From positions 310,001 through 374,000 of the forward strand of contig VSJF01000013.1 in assembly GCA_009739215.1 (NCBI GenBank): a stretch of 64,000 bases of DNA, written 5' to 3'. This document shows positions 23,391-34,314 of the stretch, one piece after another. Every line of letters starts with the position of its first letter. Position 1 is the stretch's first letter. A model generated the notes under the pieces. It searched no databases, was not told the DNA's origin, and was given only the letters and a program-made list of their open reading frames with translations. Position numbers and translations under genes: made by a program. This DNA comes from Floccularia luteovirens (Eukaryota; Basidiomycota; Agaricomycetes; Agaricales; Squamanitaceae).

Positions 23391-25300
23391 CTAGTCATCC
23401 ACCAACAGCAGAGAATCTAGTACAGAAAATCCAGTCGCAACTCCACCTTCATTACTATCTGTTCCCTTGGTTCTCACTAACCAGCCTGCTTCGCTCTCCT
23501 GTATTTCTCCAGAAGGAACCCCAAATAGTGACCATCCAAAAATTCCAAGCTCGCTGACGACTTCAGTCTTGACTGCGGTGCCATTTTCCGATCCTGTGCT
23601 ACCAGCTTTGAGTAAGTAGTTTCCCGCACCTTTAGGAGGTATGATAAGTTCCATGGCAATCCAGGCCTGCCGCTCTGAAGGAACTAGTTTGTCCAGAAAT
23701 TCGGGAATATCCTCTTTATAAACATTGTTACCCCCTCCTTCACGTTGTGGTTTGAGTACTAAATTGATGGCATTGTCCCTAGCTTTACGAACGCCAAAAC
23801 TTTCACGTCCCGACTCATTTGCCTCATGATCGGGTGACAAGAGATCCTCACTAACATCCAAGCCCCACATCCCCATGAAGCTTTCCCGCAACTCTTTGAC
23901 TTCTTCAGACGAAAATACTTCTTTACCATACTTGGCTTCATCGCATAAGAATCGTTCCAATACTCCAGGTTGAGTCAGAACTTCCTGAACTTTCTTGCCA
24001 CCAGCTAGTTGGAGGGCAATTGATGGACATTTAATTGCCCTTGAGCGTTCGAGGAGAAAGCGTGTTTTATAATGGATTGCTGTGGGATATTCATGTGGCA
24101 TATATCCAGACCGATAATACACAACGGATACCTCTACGGAACCATATGGCTCGAGGTCCTTCGAACAAGCGACTCGCAATTTGGAAGTCGCGGAATCTAC
24201 AGATGCGGAATAGCCTAGTTCTTCGAATGTCTGACGAACAAGTTTGATTGAATATCTACTAGGGGGGTTAAATCATAAAACACGACATGGTGCAAATATT
24301 CTGACCTTTCCATTAATTCATACTCAAGCCAGCGTTGATCGAATATGTTTCTCTCTCCAGGCTGAGTAACCATTAATATACGAGAACTGCATTGATGAGC
24401 GACTGTACATATAATGAAATAAAGATCATTTACCTTTCTACTCCATAGGCTCTATGTGCCGTTGCAAGTCCTTCTGCAAGCCCTGATATACTTCTATTGA
24501 AAGGAAAGTTGTCCGCCTTTAGGTGAGGAGACACGTTGTAGTAATTAGTAATGGACTGTAGATATCTGATGGCTCTTTAGTCTAGCCAGAAAGTAAATGC
24601 AAGTAATATTACTTACCGATGCATCTCCGAAATTCGCTGTGACAGGCAACCAAAAGAAACTGAAATCGTATTAAACTCTACTTGCTTGATTGACAGAGGA
24701 GACTGGTCATTGGTGTCATTTAGAAGGTAATCTGATCGATAGAGGCCGAATTGTAAAGGCTTTCAGTGAAGTTAGATAATGAATTACACAAAATAATCAT
24801 GCATATACCTGAGCAAGACCGTCGTCTCTGAGCTGCTTCCACCCAGCCCAAAGCTGGCCAATAAAGTCATCTACTTTACCGACACCACTTTCTTTGCCCA
24901 TAACAGTATCTAGGAATTCTTCATCCATCGCGATTCTAGCATAGAGGATATTGTATGTTTTTTGTATCCGCTTGGCAAGTTCGAGGAGTCTTCGAGGGAA
25001 AGGCGAAGGAAACAATGAAATCGGTGCATGTATGGCAGCACTTGGTATAGTTGGTTGTGGTTGTGTTGGGGGAAGGTACAACAGGCCATGGGACAACGCA
25101 TACGTGGTGGCATACAGGGTCAGCGCCTCAGCCTGGTCTTTTGAGAGTGATGGAGGCCATGCGGAGTAATCAAATATGTCGGCCATTGAATCGATTGTGG
25201 TACTCGAATACCAAACAAAGCTCTTCGACGTCGCCTGAAGCGATGAAGATATGCCGAGATGATGACTGAGATCCGAGATGGCGACATCGGACTCGGACAT
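23391..25300 (-). CDS. GSH2: Glutathione synthetase
   Basis: Five exons (25300-24809, 24759-24617, 24565-24434, 24386-24306, 24258-23391) total 1716 nt, 571 residues; starting at the internal Met of MADIFDYSAWPP (25186) gives 533. The enzyme joins gamma-glutamylcysteine and glycine using ATP. Typical segments: LTLYATTYALSHGLLYLPP, VEFNTISVSFGCLS, YYRSGYMPHEYP, RFLLERSRAIKCPSIALQLA, the glycine-rich ATP loop region LKPQREGGGNNVY, and ELGIFGWSLFG. The sequence ends with a hydrophobic LDSLLLVDD. All phases match. It shares a 301-bp upstream region with the divergent DUF6534 gene. Confidence 0.95.
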
Positions 25301-25601
25301 AACGCATTGGAAATATAATTAGCTCGATCCCTAGCCACTCCATTCCGACGTCCAGTAGTTTGTAATAGACAACGTAAGTTGCTCGATGTGATATGGCCCC
25401 ATTGTCACTCCTATTGACTACAATAGCCTGTAGTCAATAAAATGATGACGATTGCTACTATAAATTGCAATGGTAAATATCCGGCGGAACATCGATCACA
25501 GCCGCAAATTTCAAGTTAATGCCATTATCGGGTTGCAAAGTTGTTTAAGTTCAGCCCGTCAACATCGTTGATCAATCACTCCATCTGCTCATGCACTCAA
25601 C
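25301..25601. promoter_or_regulatory. Shared upstream region of GSH2 and the DUF6534 gene
   Basis: Only 301 bp separate the outward-facing start codons of glutathione synthetase (minus) and the membrane protein (plus), so both promoters must lie here or overlap the neighbouring gene. No defined binding site could be assigned by eye. Confidence 0.5.
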
Positions 25602-27355
25602 ATGAAAGGTCCTGCAGAAATTGCGTGAGTGTCCCAGATTTGTGATTTCGGTACTATCTGAACCACATAGCCATGGTCCAATTTTGATTGGATTCACATT
25701 CAATGTATTCCTATATGGAATAACAGTTGCTCAGGCTTATATGTATTATACTACATACAAAATGTGAGTAAAGTCATATATATTCATTGTTCGACTCTTG
25801 ACTTTGTCTTAACAGGGACAGGCCATGGATTAAAATCTTCGTCAGTATAAATGCTTTATATATGCGTTCGCTGCCAACGAAATCTTGGAAAGATCCTCGT
25901 TCTTTTGATTGCAGACACAACCAACACCATTTTTGACCTCATTTATCTCTATCGTTCACTCATTGTTCATTATGGTAAGTTTCTTTACCACTTTTTGACG
26001 CCGTTTTCTAACAAGAGCCAGGCAATATTTCACACCTCACAACTGCTAATTGGTGTACGTTCATGTTCAAAGGAATTCCTAGTGCTTATTTACCCTGTAA
26101 ATTCGACAGTATTTGCAACAGGTTAGCTTCTTATTCTTGTTGTGCACCCAATAATCATTCCATTTTTAGATCCTGCATTAACAGTAACTCTTACGATTTC
26201 GTGCACCCATGTAATATGTCTAATCAACGGTCCGTAGGGTATAATTGCAAGTCTCGTACAGTCATTCTACGCCTGGCGTATTTACATCTTAACACACAAC
26301 CTCATGTTTGTTGGTCCTGTCGTCATTTCTGCCGTATCTGGACTGGGTATATGCCACTGATATCCAGACGAATAAGTTATTAACATACTTCTATTAGGTG
26401 GTGCCATCGCTACTGCTGTTGAAGTTATGTATCAGCCCCATTTTGTGGACTTCAGGAAGTTCAAGGTAAGAACACCTTTCCATCTTTCGACCCATCACTC
26501 AATATCCACCAAAGAGCGTAGTCATTCTCTGGTTGGTTTCTGAAACAATAGGAGACATAATTATTACTATTGTCTTGGTAACTTACTTGTAAGTCGCAAC
26601 TCGCAATGTTAGATTTGTGGTTTTCTCAACATCTTATAGAGTTAGTAGTAATGCCTTTTGCCCGCGCACTTTGATCAACTGTATAACAGAGCAAGCACAA
26701 GTCGGGATTTCCATCCTCTAACCTCATGGTAGATCGTATCATTCGTTGTAAGTTGACTACTGAACATCAACCATCGTCGCTTATCCCTATTGGTAGTGAC
26801 AATACAAACGGGCCTAGTCACTTCTACTGTGGCCATGCTCGACCTGATATTTTTCTTAGTTGATGTAAAGTACCAGCATACAACCTCATCCTGGACTGAC
26901 TGACGATATACAACATTCAGCCGACAGGAACGTAAGCTGGATTCGATGTTTCGCATCGATGTAGCTGACTTATCTATACTTTAAAAGCCACCTTATCTTC
27001 AATCTACCGCTTTGTAAATTATATACCAACTCTCTCATGAGTTCTCTCAACGCACGACAAGGTTGGAAATTCTGTCTCACCGCATCTAGTGCTACAGATT
27101 CCAAAGGGCTATGCAACGCTGAAATATCGGCTATAGGTGGTGAATTGAATAAGTGAGTCTATCATTAGTTTCTTCGCTTGAAGTGGTTTTTGTTGAGTCA
27201 TGATTCCTAGTTCTCACGATTTACATTCTTCGCTACATGAAAGGAGCGCTGCCGGCGAAGATCCTCTCTCCAATCCTGTCAATACCCAACTAAATCCACC
27301 ACCTAATCTTCATGTCCGCGTCCCAACCCACTCAACCAATGACGATGCATTATGA
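25602..27355 (+). CDS. DUF6534-type seven-helix membrane protein
   Basis: A 15-exon model adds to 978 nt, 325 residues. Exons: 25602-25624, 25671-25763, 25816-25840, 25893-25974, 26022-26054, 26110-26121, 26170-26183, 26238-26346, 26398-26465, 26515-26588, 26692-26747, 26797-26864, 26921-26931, 26988-27152, 27211-27355. The product has about seven hydrophobic helices and basidiomycete family landmarks: AHGPILIGFTFNVFLYGI, DTTNTIFDLIYLYRSLIVHY, DPALTGIIASLVQSFYAWR, VVILWLVSETIGDIIIT, LTIQTGLVTSTVAMLDLIFF and NLPLCKLYTNSLMSSLNAR. Four exons are 25 nt or shorter. The acceptor of exon 11 is uncertain. Function of the family is unknown; it expands in mushrooms and has been compared with seven-helix receptors. 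The tail is hydrophilic and Pro-rich. Confidence 0.85.
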
Positions 27356-27602
27356 ATCCATTTGCCATTAAAATCCGGAAATAATGTCTGATAATTAGAT
27401 TTGTATTTTTGTATCGCATAATTGGTGCTACATAAACCTATAGCTCTAAATATATATAGCACTTAAAGTCTAGAAGAAAAAAAATACAGATTGGAATATA
27501 TACAAGCAATAGAAATGACATGCGACAAATTACACGACGTACAATATTACACGACAAAATTACTATGTGAGCAATGGTTGTAATCTATTTACTAACGCTT
27601 CT

Positions 27603-30600
27603 TCACCCCAACGATACAAGCACTCTAATTCTGGTCGGACTACAATCTTGCAATCCTATAAAACAGTCTGGGGGAAAGAGAAGTGAACCCGACTTCGACT
27701 GTCTATACTGCACAACCTGTTTTATCACCTCGAACCCTCCTTGGTCTGCAACGGCTTTTAGAAGCTTAGCGGCCCTTTCTTCATCATGAGCTTCATTATG
27801 TTGCTGCAAGTCTGGCCATATATTTGAAGCAAGGTGATGCAAAGCAACAAATCGCACGAACTCTTGTATAGAATCCTGTAATAGAGAACGCAGATACGAG
27901 CCTATCATCTGGGCATCTGTTTCGATAGGATACAGGAACTCTCTCAAATCCCCTGAGATGACTTGCGTTATTGGTGTGCGTATTGTTCTTAGCACATGTT
28001 GGAAATCACAATACAAGTGCTTTCTATAATCAAGAGGGTATCGCATTGACGTTGCAGGAAGGGTGAGGCGGGCGAAGAGGGGCTGAGAGAATGAGATGGA
28101 GTCGTAGAGCGCGATGAAATCGGTGTAATACTGAAAGAATGGTACTGAAGCCCCAAGGAATCGGGTAGCAACCTTCTCCAAGTCGTTCTGATCCCTCGGT
28201 GCGACTGAAGTACCGATAGCACCAGCTGTGTAAGGCTGTAGTAGTTTTTCCATTAATTCACCCACGACCGCATCACGAAATACTTCTTCAGCAGAATCGT
28301 TCTGTGGTTGCCCATGTTCAAGCATGTAGATCTGCATACAGCCAAACACTGCTTGAGCAGAAGTCAAGGCAAATTGGTTCAGAGGGGGTTTCTTTAATAG
28401 GTCCCTGGAGACATTGGCGAGTAACAGAGAGGCCTTTGTTACCTCAGCTTCAGATGCATCCCAGGATGTGGGGAGAGCTTTGAAAACGGAAGAATCAGCT
28501 GAGTGAAGGAGGTGATCCATTGGTGTAAATATCCAATCAGTTTGTAAGGGCAAACCATATTTGCGTAAAGCAGGGAGAGCAGGAAGTCGTTGGGTCATTG
28601 TGTCTGATATCGACCGTGGTGTTATATGGAGGGGTGCGATTATAAGATCTTGAGACTGGATAGTTCCTGTGATGAAAGGTCCTAGAATTGATAGCCTACC
28701 ACTCGTCCATACAGCAGAAGGCAGTCGTAAATTTCTGGCTGCAGCCCATTCCGGCGTCACTTGAGCTGTCAACTGTTCAACTATTTCGAGTGCAGACCCT
28801 TCGTCTCCAGGCATCAGTCGTAGAAGAATAGAAAATGCCTGAGCCATCCAGAGGTCATTCGATATACCCGGAAGGCGACGTGAAAGCTTCAGATAGAATG
28901 ACAGTAATCCAGATAACTGTCGGCAGGATACAATGTCGTTTGAGCTACTCTTTACTGAGGTGAGCTCCCATATTGGATGTGTCAACAACCTGGCGCAGAG
29001 TTCCGAGATTTTGGGAAAGGGTAAGGAAAATGGGGGGGTTGGCGGTGGCCCGGTATGGTTATTTGGTATACAAGAAAGCCATAAACGTGTCACCACCGTT
29101 AATACATCCGCATGACTAGCCAGATCTCGGAGGCGCTTTGGCAATGCTGCATCATTCTCTCCCCGGGTGATTTTGAAAGAAGACGCTTGTTCTTGCTGCA
29201 GTTTTTCAATTACGCCATTCACAACCTGTTTCGCAACCCCACTCTCAAATGATGACTGCACATTCTCCAAAAAGACCCGTCTTTCAGATTCCCCACCCCT
29301 CTCGCCGTTTATCTTGCTTCCTTCTAACCACGCAGCTTGCACCCTCCATGATGCAGCCCAAACAATCCAACCATCAGGATCATCCCCGATATGCTCCTGT
29401 AACCCAAGGATATCTTCATTCCAACCAAAGCCATTAATTTGGCTCCAGGTGATATCGTGCTCTGGAGTTGTTTTATGAGGGTCGATGGCGCACACAATCC
29501 ACGCTTCCAATAAATTAGCCCAAGCAACTTTCAGTTGGCGTGAAGTGCAAGCCAGGGAATTTATATAATCCCGCAATTGTGCAATTTGTGTCCTTGCTGT
29601 GCTAGCGACATGTGAATATAGGCCATACGAGGCAAGTACAATATAAAACCGAAGTGTGGATACCAGCAAAGATGTTGCAAGGGGAGTTGGGAAAGGTGAA
29701 TCTGACGGGATAAATGTCATAAAACGGAGTAAAGCATCGGCAACTTGTTCCAATTCTTTCGCATTCGAACGAGAGGAGATGGCGAGAGTGATAAGAAGAT
29801 CGAGGGCTAGAGGGTCAGGTAAAGCTGAATCTCCGGTTGGAGGGATGGGGGTTAGCAGAAACGTCTGGAGAATGTTGGTGATAAGCTTTGGTGTGATTGT
29901 AATTTCCTTGGAGAACTCGTTGCTATACTTGGAAAAGCGGTAGAGAATGGATAATAGCAGCCCTCGTGGAACACCATCTGCTATGGACAGCATGTTATTA
30001 ATTTGAGGCAGAATAAAATCAACCGGCAGAGAATCAATGGCTGAACCAGTCTGGACACCTAATTCGATCCCTTCAATACCCGCAACGTCATCACTCCAAC
30101 CAACAACGCACTCCCATAAGAGTTCTACAGCTTTGGCACCCACTGTACCTCGCTCAGCCATTGCTTCTACACCAGCCGCTATGAATCTTTTCCTCCACTC
30201 CTCTTCCTTTCCAATAAATCCTTCCATTCCGTCAATCGGGTGGACCCCCAGTTTAGATATCTTGTTGGCAATATGCGCCAGCACACCTAACATCGTCGCT
30301 CTTTGCGCAGGAACAGTAGACCTTGATAGAAGGAATACGTCATCAAGAGTGTACCCTGCGTGAGCACCCTCAGCATGGTGATGAAGGCCAAGGTGGGTCG
30401 GGAGAGTGGATGAGAGCTGTTCAGAGATCGGATTACCTTGAAGATCGAAGCGAAGTGAAGAGGTTGTTTCCGCAACAGGAAGGGACGAATGCATCCATGC
30501 TATGTTGGGATCATTTCGAGGAGCATCTGGGAAATATCTACGACGAATGCTATTCTGCTGATCCTTCCTCCGGTTCGTCTTCTGGAGCAGTTGCTTTCAT

Positions 30601-31575
30601 GTGCGTTTGATCTGGCTGTCTCGGGGGCAGCTGTTCTGGAAGCTTCCCTTTCCATGTCCCAAGAGATATGGCAGAGCCATCACCGGGTGGAGGTGGTAAA
30701 GCTAGAACCTTGCGATGTGGAGAAGGAGGCGCGGATTCATAAACATGAACATCGGCTGGTGAGAGTTCGGCGAAGCGTATCTTACGATCTGCTCGACTTA
30801 GTGGACGGGTTGGAGTCGACATGGCCGATGGGGGTGGAGACCTCACTGGATTGATTGTCATAATGCAAAATAAATAAAATTTTGAAATATCAAAATGAAT
30901 GAAAATCAACCATTATTGGTTTGGAAGTTTCGAATAGCCAATTTCCAAGGAATTTAGGCTGAGCAAAGGACATAGAACTCACCTCTGTCGGGGAATTTAC
31001 GATCGATTTGAGTCTCTAGTCGAGTAATAGGGACTGAAAAAATAGCATTAGCAAATAATTATGAAGAAAACAAGATCGCTGCAACCTTCCTGTAGACTAG
31101 GAAGTGAGAGTGTAACTTTCTCCTTCGGTACGTCCTGACTCGATTCCCTCGACCTGTCGTTTTCCTTGACTTTCTGCTTTTCGCGAGACTGTCGAGCACG
31201 ATACAATACTTCCTCGATATTGGCACCAAACCGTTGTAGAATCTCTCGTTTCTCTTCTTCCCTCTCTTCATCAGTCATATTTGCCACAATCCGTTGATTC
31301 TCTCTGCTTATTTGATCCCTCCATTGATTATCATCTTGATCTAGGTGCTCCTTTGGTGGCACTAAAGGAAGGATTTGGATTGTTGGGGGCACATCTGTCA
31401 ATCTTGAAGATTGCGTTTTACGGGCTTCCTCTCTCGACCGCGAAAATGCACTTTTCGAACGATGTTGCACAGCAGGAAAGCCAGTCTTGCTCGTAGTTTG
31501 ATGATGAAGAGGACGAGGAGCAGTGGGCTTTCTCTCGACGACAGAGCCAATCAAAATGGAATTATTTCGAGACAT
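27603..31575 (-). CDS. RPAP1: RPAP1/RBA50-like RNA polymerase II assembly factor, with one apparent frameshift
   Basis: Exons 31575-31086, 31033-30983 and 30845-27603 (3784 nt, one base more than 1261 codons). RPAP1 helps assemble and import RNA polymerase II. The N-terminal domain is seen in SVVERKP, ISRENQRIVANMTDEERE and ILQRFGANIEEVLYRAR; the middle in IRFAELSPADVHVY; the C-terminal domain in LRFDLQGN, LPTHLGLHHHAEG and LLSRSTVPAQRATMLGVLAH. At 30549-30552 the frame ending EDEPEEGSAE hits a TAG, while the continuation IRRRYFPDAPRNDPNIAWM lies in the next frame with no donor site to splice around it. Dropping one base would join them. The rest, about 960 codons, is open. Either a sequence error or a very recent inactivation of a normally essential gene. 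Confidence 0.82.
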
Positions 31576-31852
31576 GTATATGATATGTATGAAGTAGAGA
31601 AGCAAATTACAAAAAAATATGAGAAAGCTAGCCGTAGGTACAAGTCATAGGTTACGTAATACACCCTCCTTGAGCCAGACGCAGAAATTAAATACATATC
31701 TATAATATTCTTATGAAAGTAGCTTGTTGACAGTAGTTGTCATCTTGAGAACTACATTACAATCTATTTGAGACCAAGTGCCCAGGAGATAAATATGAAT
31801 GAAATTGACCTTTGGTTGAAAGTGATTTCAATGAAACGATTTAGGGTATGTT

Positions 31853-32077
31853 TCACTTTGAGAATCCGGGTGCATGTTTCGCTCCAGGAAGCTTTGTGGA
31901 AGCATCCTTTTTCGGCGTCGGAGCTCCTAAACTTGAGCTACCCGCCCCATAACGCGATTGTAGGACCGCATGTGCGGCAGCGTAATCCTTCTGTGGCATA
32001 ACGCGTTGGGGACTTTGTGCAACGAGTGTCGCTTGAGAGTTGCAGGAAGACGTTGAGTACATCGAGCGATCAGACAT
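31853..32077 (-). CDS. Small LQSRYG-motif protein, paralogue 1
   Basis: A single exon of 74 residues starting MSDRSMYSTSS. It shares with the next gene on the same strand the block KKDYAAAHAVLQSRYGAG and a following Ser/Pro/Lys-rich segment; the rest is low complexity. No signal peptide, transmembrane helix or known domain. I recall similar short proteins with an A-x-LQS-x-YG core in other agaricomycetes, but no function. The match to its neighbour supports it as a real gene. The in-frame upstream ATG (32134) is less likely, because it would add an unrelated hydrophobic lead. Confidence 0.6.
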   Translation of the reverse strand: MSDRSMYSTSSCNSQATLVAQSPQRVMPQKDYAAAHAVLQSRYGAGSSSLGAPTPKKDASTKLPGAKHAPGFSK

Positions 32078-32813
32078 GATCAAAAGTGCGAAGTTTTGAG
32101 AGAGTTTAGAAAGTAATTTGCTCCAAAAACACAAGGACCTGGAATGCTGGACCCATAGAAGTAGATTACTCGTTATATAGCTGAGGGGGATATGCTATAC
32201 ATATGGGTCCATCAGCGAGACGACTCATGGTACCCTTCCCCAGTTGCGCATTTTGATAGTATCTTCAAGACATACTGCGGAAGGGCGACCTCCGCAGACA
32301 CGATGATACCGAATTCACCAAAAGGCAACACCACCGCAGTCGGTATGAGTCGGCCATTGCAAATAGTAGACTTCCTAATTCAACATAGAATAAGACAAAC
32401 AGCGTTGTCTCGGAACAATGTCATTTTAGAATTGTTGAGTTCATGCGTTCACTGATGGATTTGTGAAAAGCCCAGTCACTGTATGTTTGTTGCTATATAA
32501 TCTATAACTGTTTGGACAACCAATCAAACATACGGTAACTTGGCATTCGGTTACTCAATTAAACTTTTGGCCATATTCATCCTCCACTGTATCTTTACTT
32601 GGATGCAGAATATTCCGTGACACCACATAAATTCTGCAGCCAATTGATTTCCTAGATGTCAAGAACAGGAGCCCTGAGATGATGCTTATCACCAAGCACC
32701 GATTTAATATCCTCAAGTTCGAGGGAGATCATGCTTTTGCTACTGCGGCTGCGTTGTTTAGTATGGCTCGAACCGAACGTCGGTAGTTATATTAGATGTA
32801 GTTATCTCCGTTC

Positions 32814-32940
32814 CTACATACATATTTACAAACATGTAAGTTCTCAGAAGCTACATACATATTTACAAACATGTGAGTCCTCAGAAGCTACATACATATT
32901 TACAAACATGTAAGTACTTAGAAGCTACATACATAATTTA
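32814..32940. repeat. 37-bp minisatellite, about 3.4 copies
   Basis: Units begin at 32814, 32851 and 32888 with CTACATACATATTTACAAAC and end in (T/A)CAGAAG or TTAGAAG; a partial fourth unit starts at 32925. Copies differ by only a few substitutions. Each contains ACATGTRAGT, which resembles a splice donor. It lies between the two LQSRYG-motif genes. Confidence 0.9.
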
Positions 32941-33188
32941 TGATGTTTGTGTTAACCTGGGCTATCATATCTAACTCAATTTATCATGTGCTGGCTATAA
33001 TATTTATCATTGGACTTCCACGCTAACTAAATACAACTCATATAGCTCGTGTGGGACTTATTTAAATGTAACAAAAGATGAAAACACAACATATCAGCAG
33101 ACTAGGAACGGGGGAAAAAAGCGAGGGGATTGAAGGGACACAAGATGACACTGATTAGGACTCTTTTCTTCTGCCTATGAGGCATTGG

Positions 33189-33647
33189 CTAGTGGTCACC
33201 ATTATGGATTAATCGACGCTCACTTTTAAAAATCTTGTGTAAGAAATTCGGCTTCTTGTCTTTAGGTTTTCCCCCTTTAATTAATGAATTGTCTCCTGTG
33301 GAGACAGAACACTGCGACCCTGTGGTGTTGTCGCTACTGGTGGAGATGCTATCCCGTGCCCAGGGGGCGTGTCCCATTCCTGTGCCTCCCGAGCTCGTAG
33401 ATTGAACTTCCGAGGCAGAAGACGGCGCCGTTGCATTATGAGATACCTTTGACGGTGCTAATAGTTTATTGGAAGGTTCCTGCTTTGGGGATGGTATGTA
33501 TCCCCCCGTGCCGTATCTTGACTGTAATGTTGCGAAAGCTGCAGAAAAGTCTTTTTTAGGTTCTTGGGCATTCAGAGGAGTAGATGAGGCTGCTGTAGTA
33601 TTGGAAAGTAAAGAAGTAGAGGATGGAAGGTTATGTTTAGTGTCCAT
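33189..33647 (-). CDS. Small LQSRYG-motif protein, paralogue 2
   Basis: A single exon of 152 residues from ATG 33647. Residues about 25-50 contain KKDFSAAFATLQSRYGTGG, clearly related to the 74-residue protein at 31853-32077. It has a longer Ser/Thr-rich middle and a basic C-terminus (KPKDKKPNFLHKIFKSERR) that could bind membrane or nucleic acid. No known domain or targeting signal. The same strand, a 1.1-kb gap and the shared core suggest an old tandem duplication. Function unknown. Confidence 0.65.
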   Translation of the reverse strand: MDTKHNLPSSTSLLSNTTAASSTPLNAQEPKKDFSAAFATLQSRYGTGGYIPSPKQEPSNKLLAPSKVSHNATAPSSASEVQSTSSGGTGMGHAPWARDSISTSSDNTTGSQCSVSTGDNSLIKGGKPKDKKPNFLHKIFKSERRLIHNGDH

Positions 33648-34314
33648 GGCGTAGATAGTTAAGTTCAATTCTGTGGTGGATAGAAAAAAGGATACTGTGC
33701 CTCTTTGTGAATTCTTTATACCACTTCATACCTGTCCTAAAACGGCTGGGCCAGATTGCATCTAACAACATAGTTGTATATCTCGGCATGCGTTGTTTCT
33801 GCGTATATGCTTCCTTTTTTCTCGGATAGATGTGCCTTGGATCGTGAGTCATTTCTTGATTTTTCTTGATGTAATAAGGGCCTTTCCATGTGGTATCAAA
33901 TATGTTTTGTCGAGTAAGAATCAGTCACCCATGCGATATGTGAGGAGGCTGCGGTCGGCCGCAAATTATGCGATCAACATTGACCTTTATGAGTATCAAC
34001 TGCTGTGGTGGATTATAGCAATATACACACAGCTGTTCTAATTTAGAAAACTTGCGTGTGGGGGTTCAAACTAAAATTAGTTACAACAATTTCAAACAGT
34101 CAGTTGCTCAAGTGGAGTTTCTCGTAACTGGTTCCGTGTTTTGTTTGTTATATGGTAAGTTGAAGGTAAGAACAATCCACTCTGAGTCGAATCAGGCGGA
34201 ATACTTACGGAAATTTGGTTGCCCCGGTTCCGAAAGTCAAGTCACGTGAACACAGCTCGATCAAGAACTTTTGTGGAATTGGCTTCATTGAGCTCACACA
34301 TACCATCATCAACA

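Noticed and set aside
24951..25269. Plus-strand frames opposite glutathione synthetase exon 1
   Set aside because: Antisense shadows of a well-conserved exon.
32731..32913. 60-codon frame running through the minisatellite
   Set aside because: It arises from the repeat period and has no coding character.
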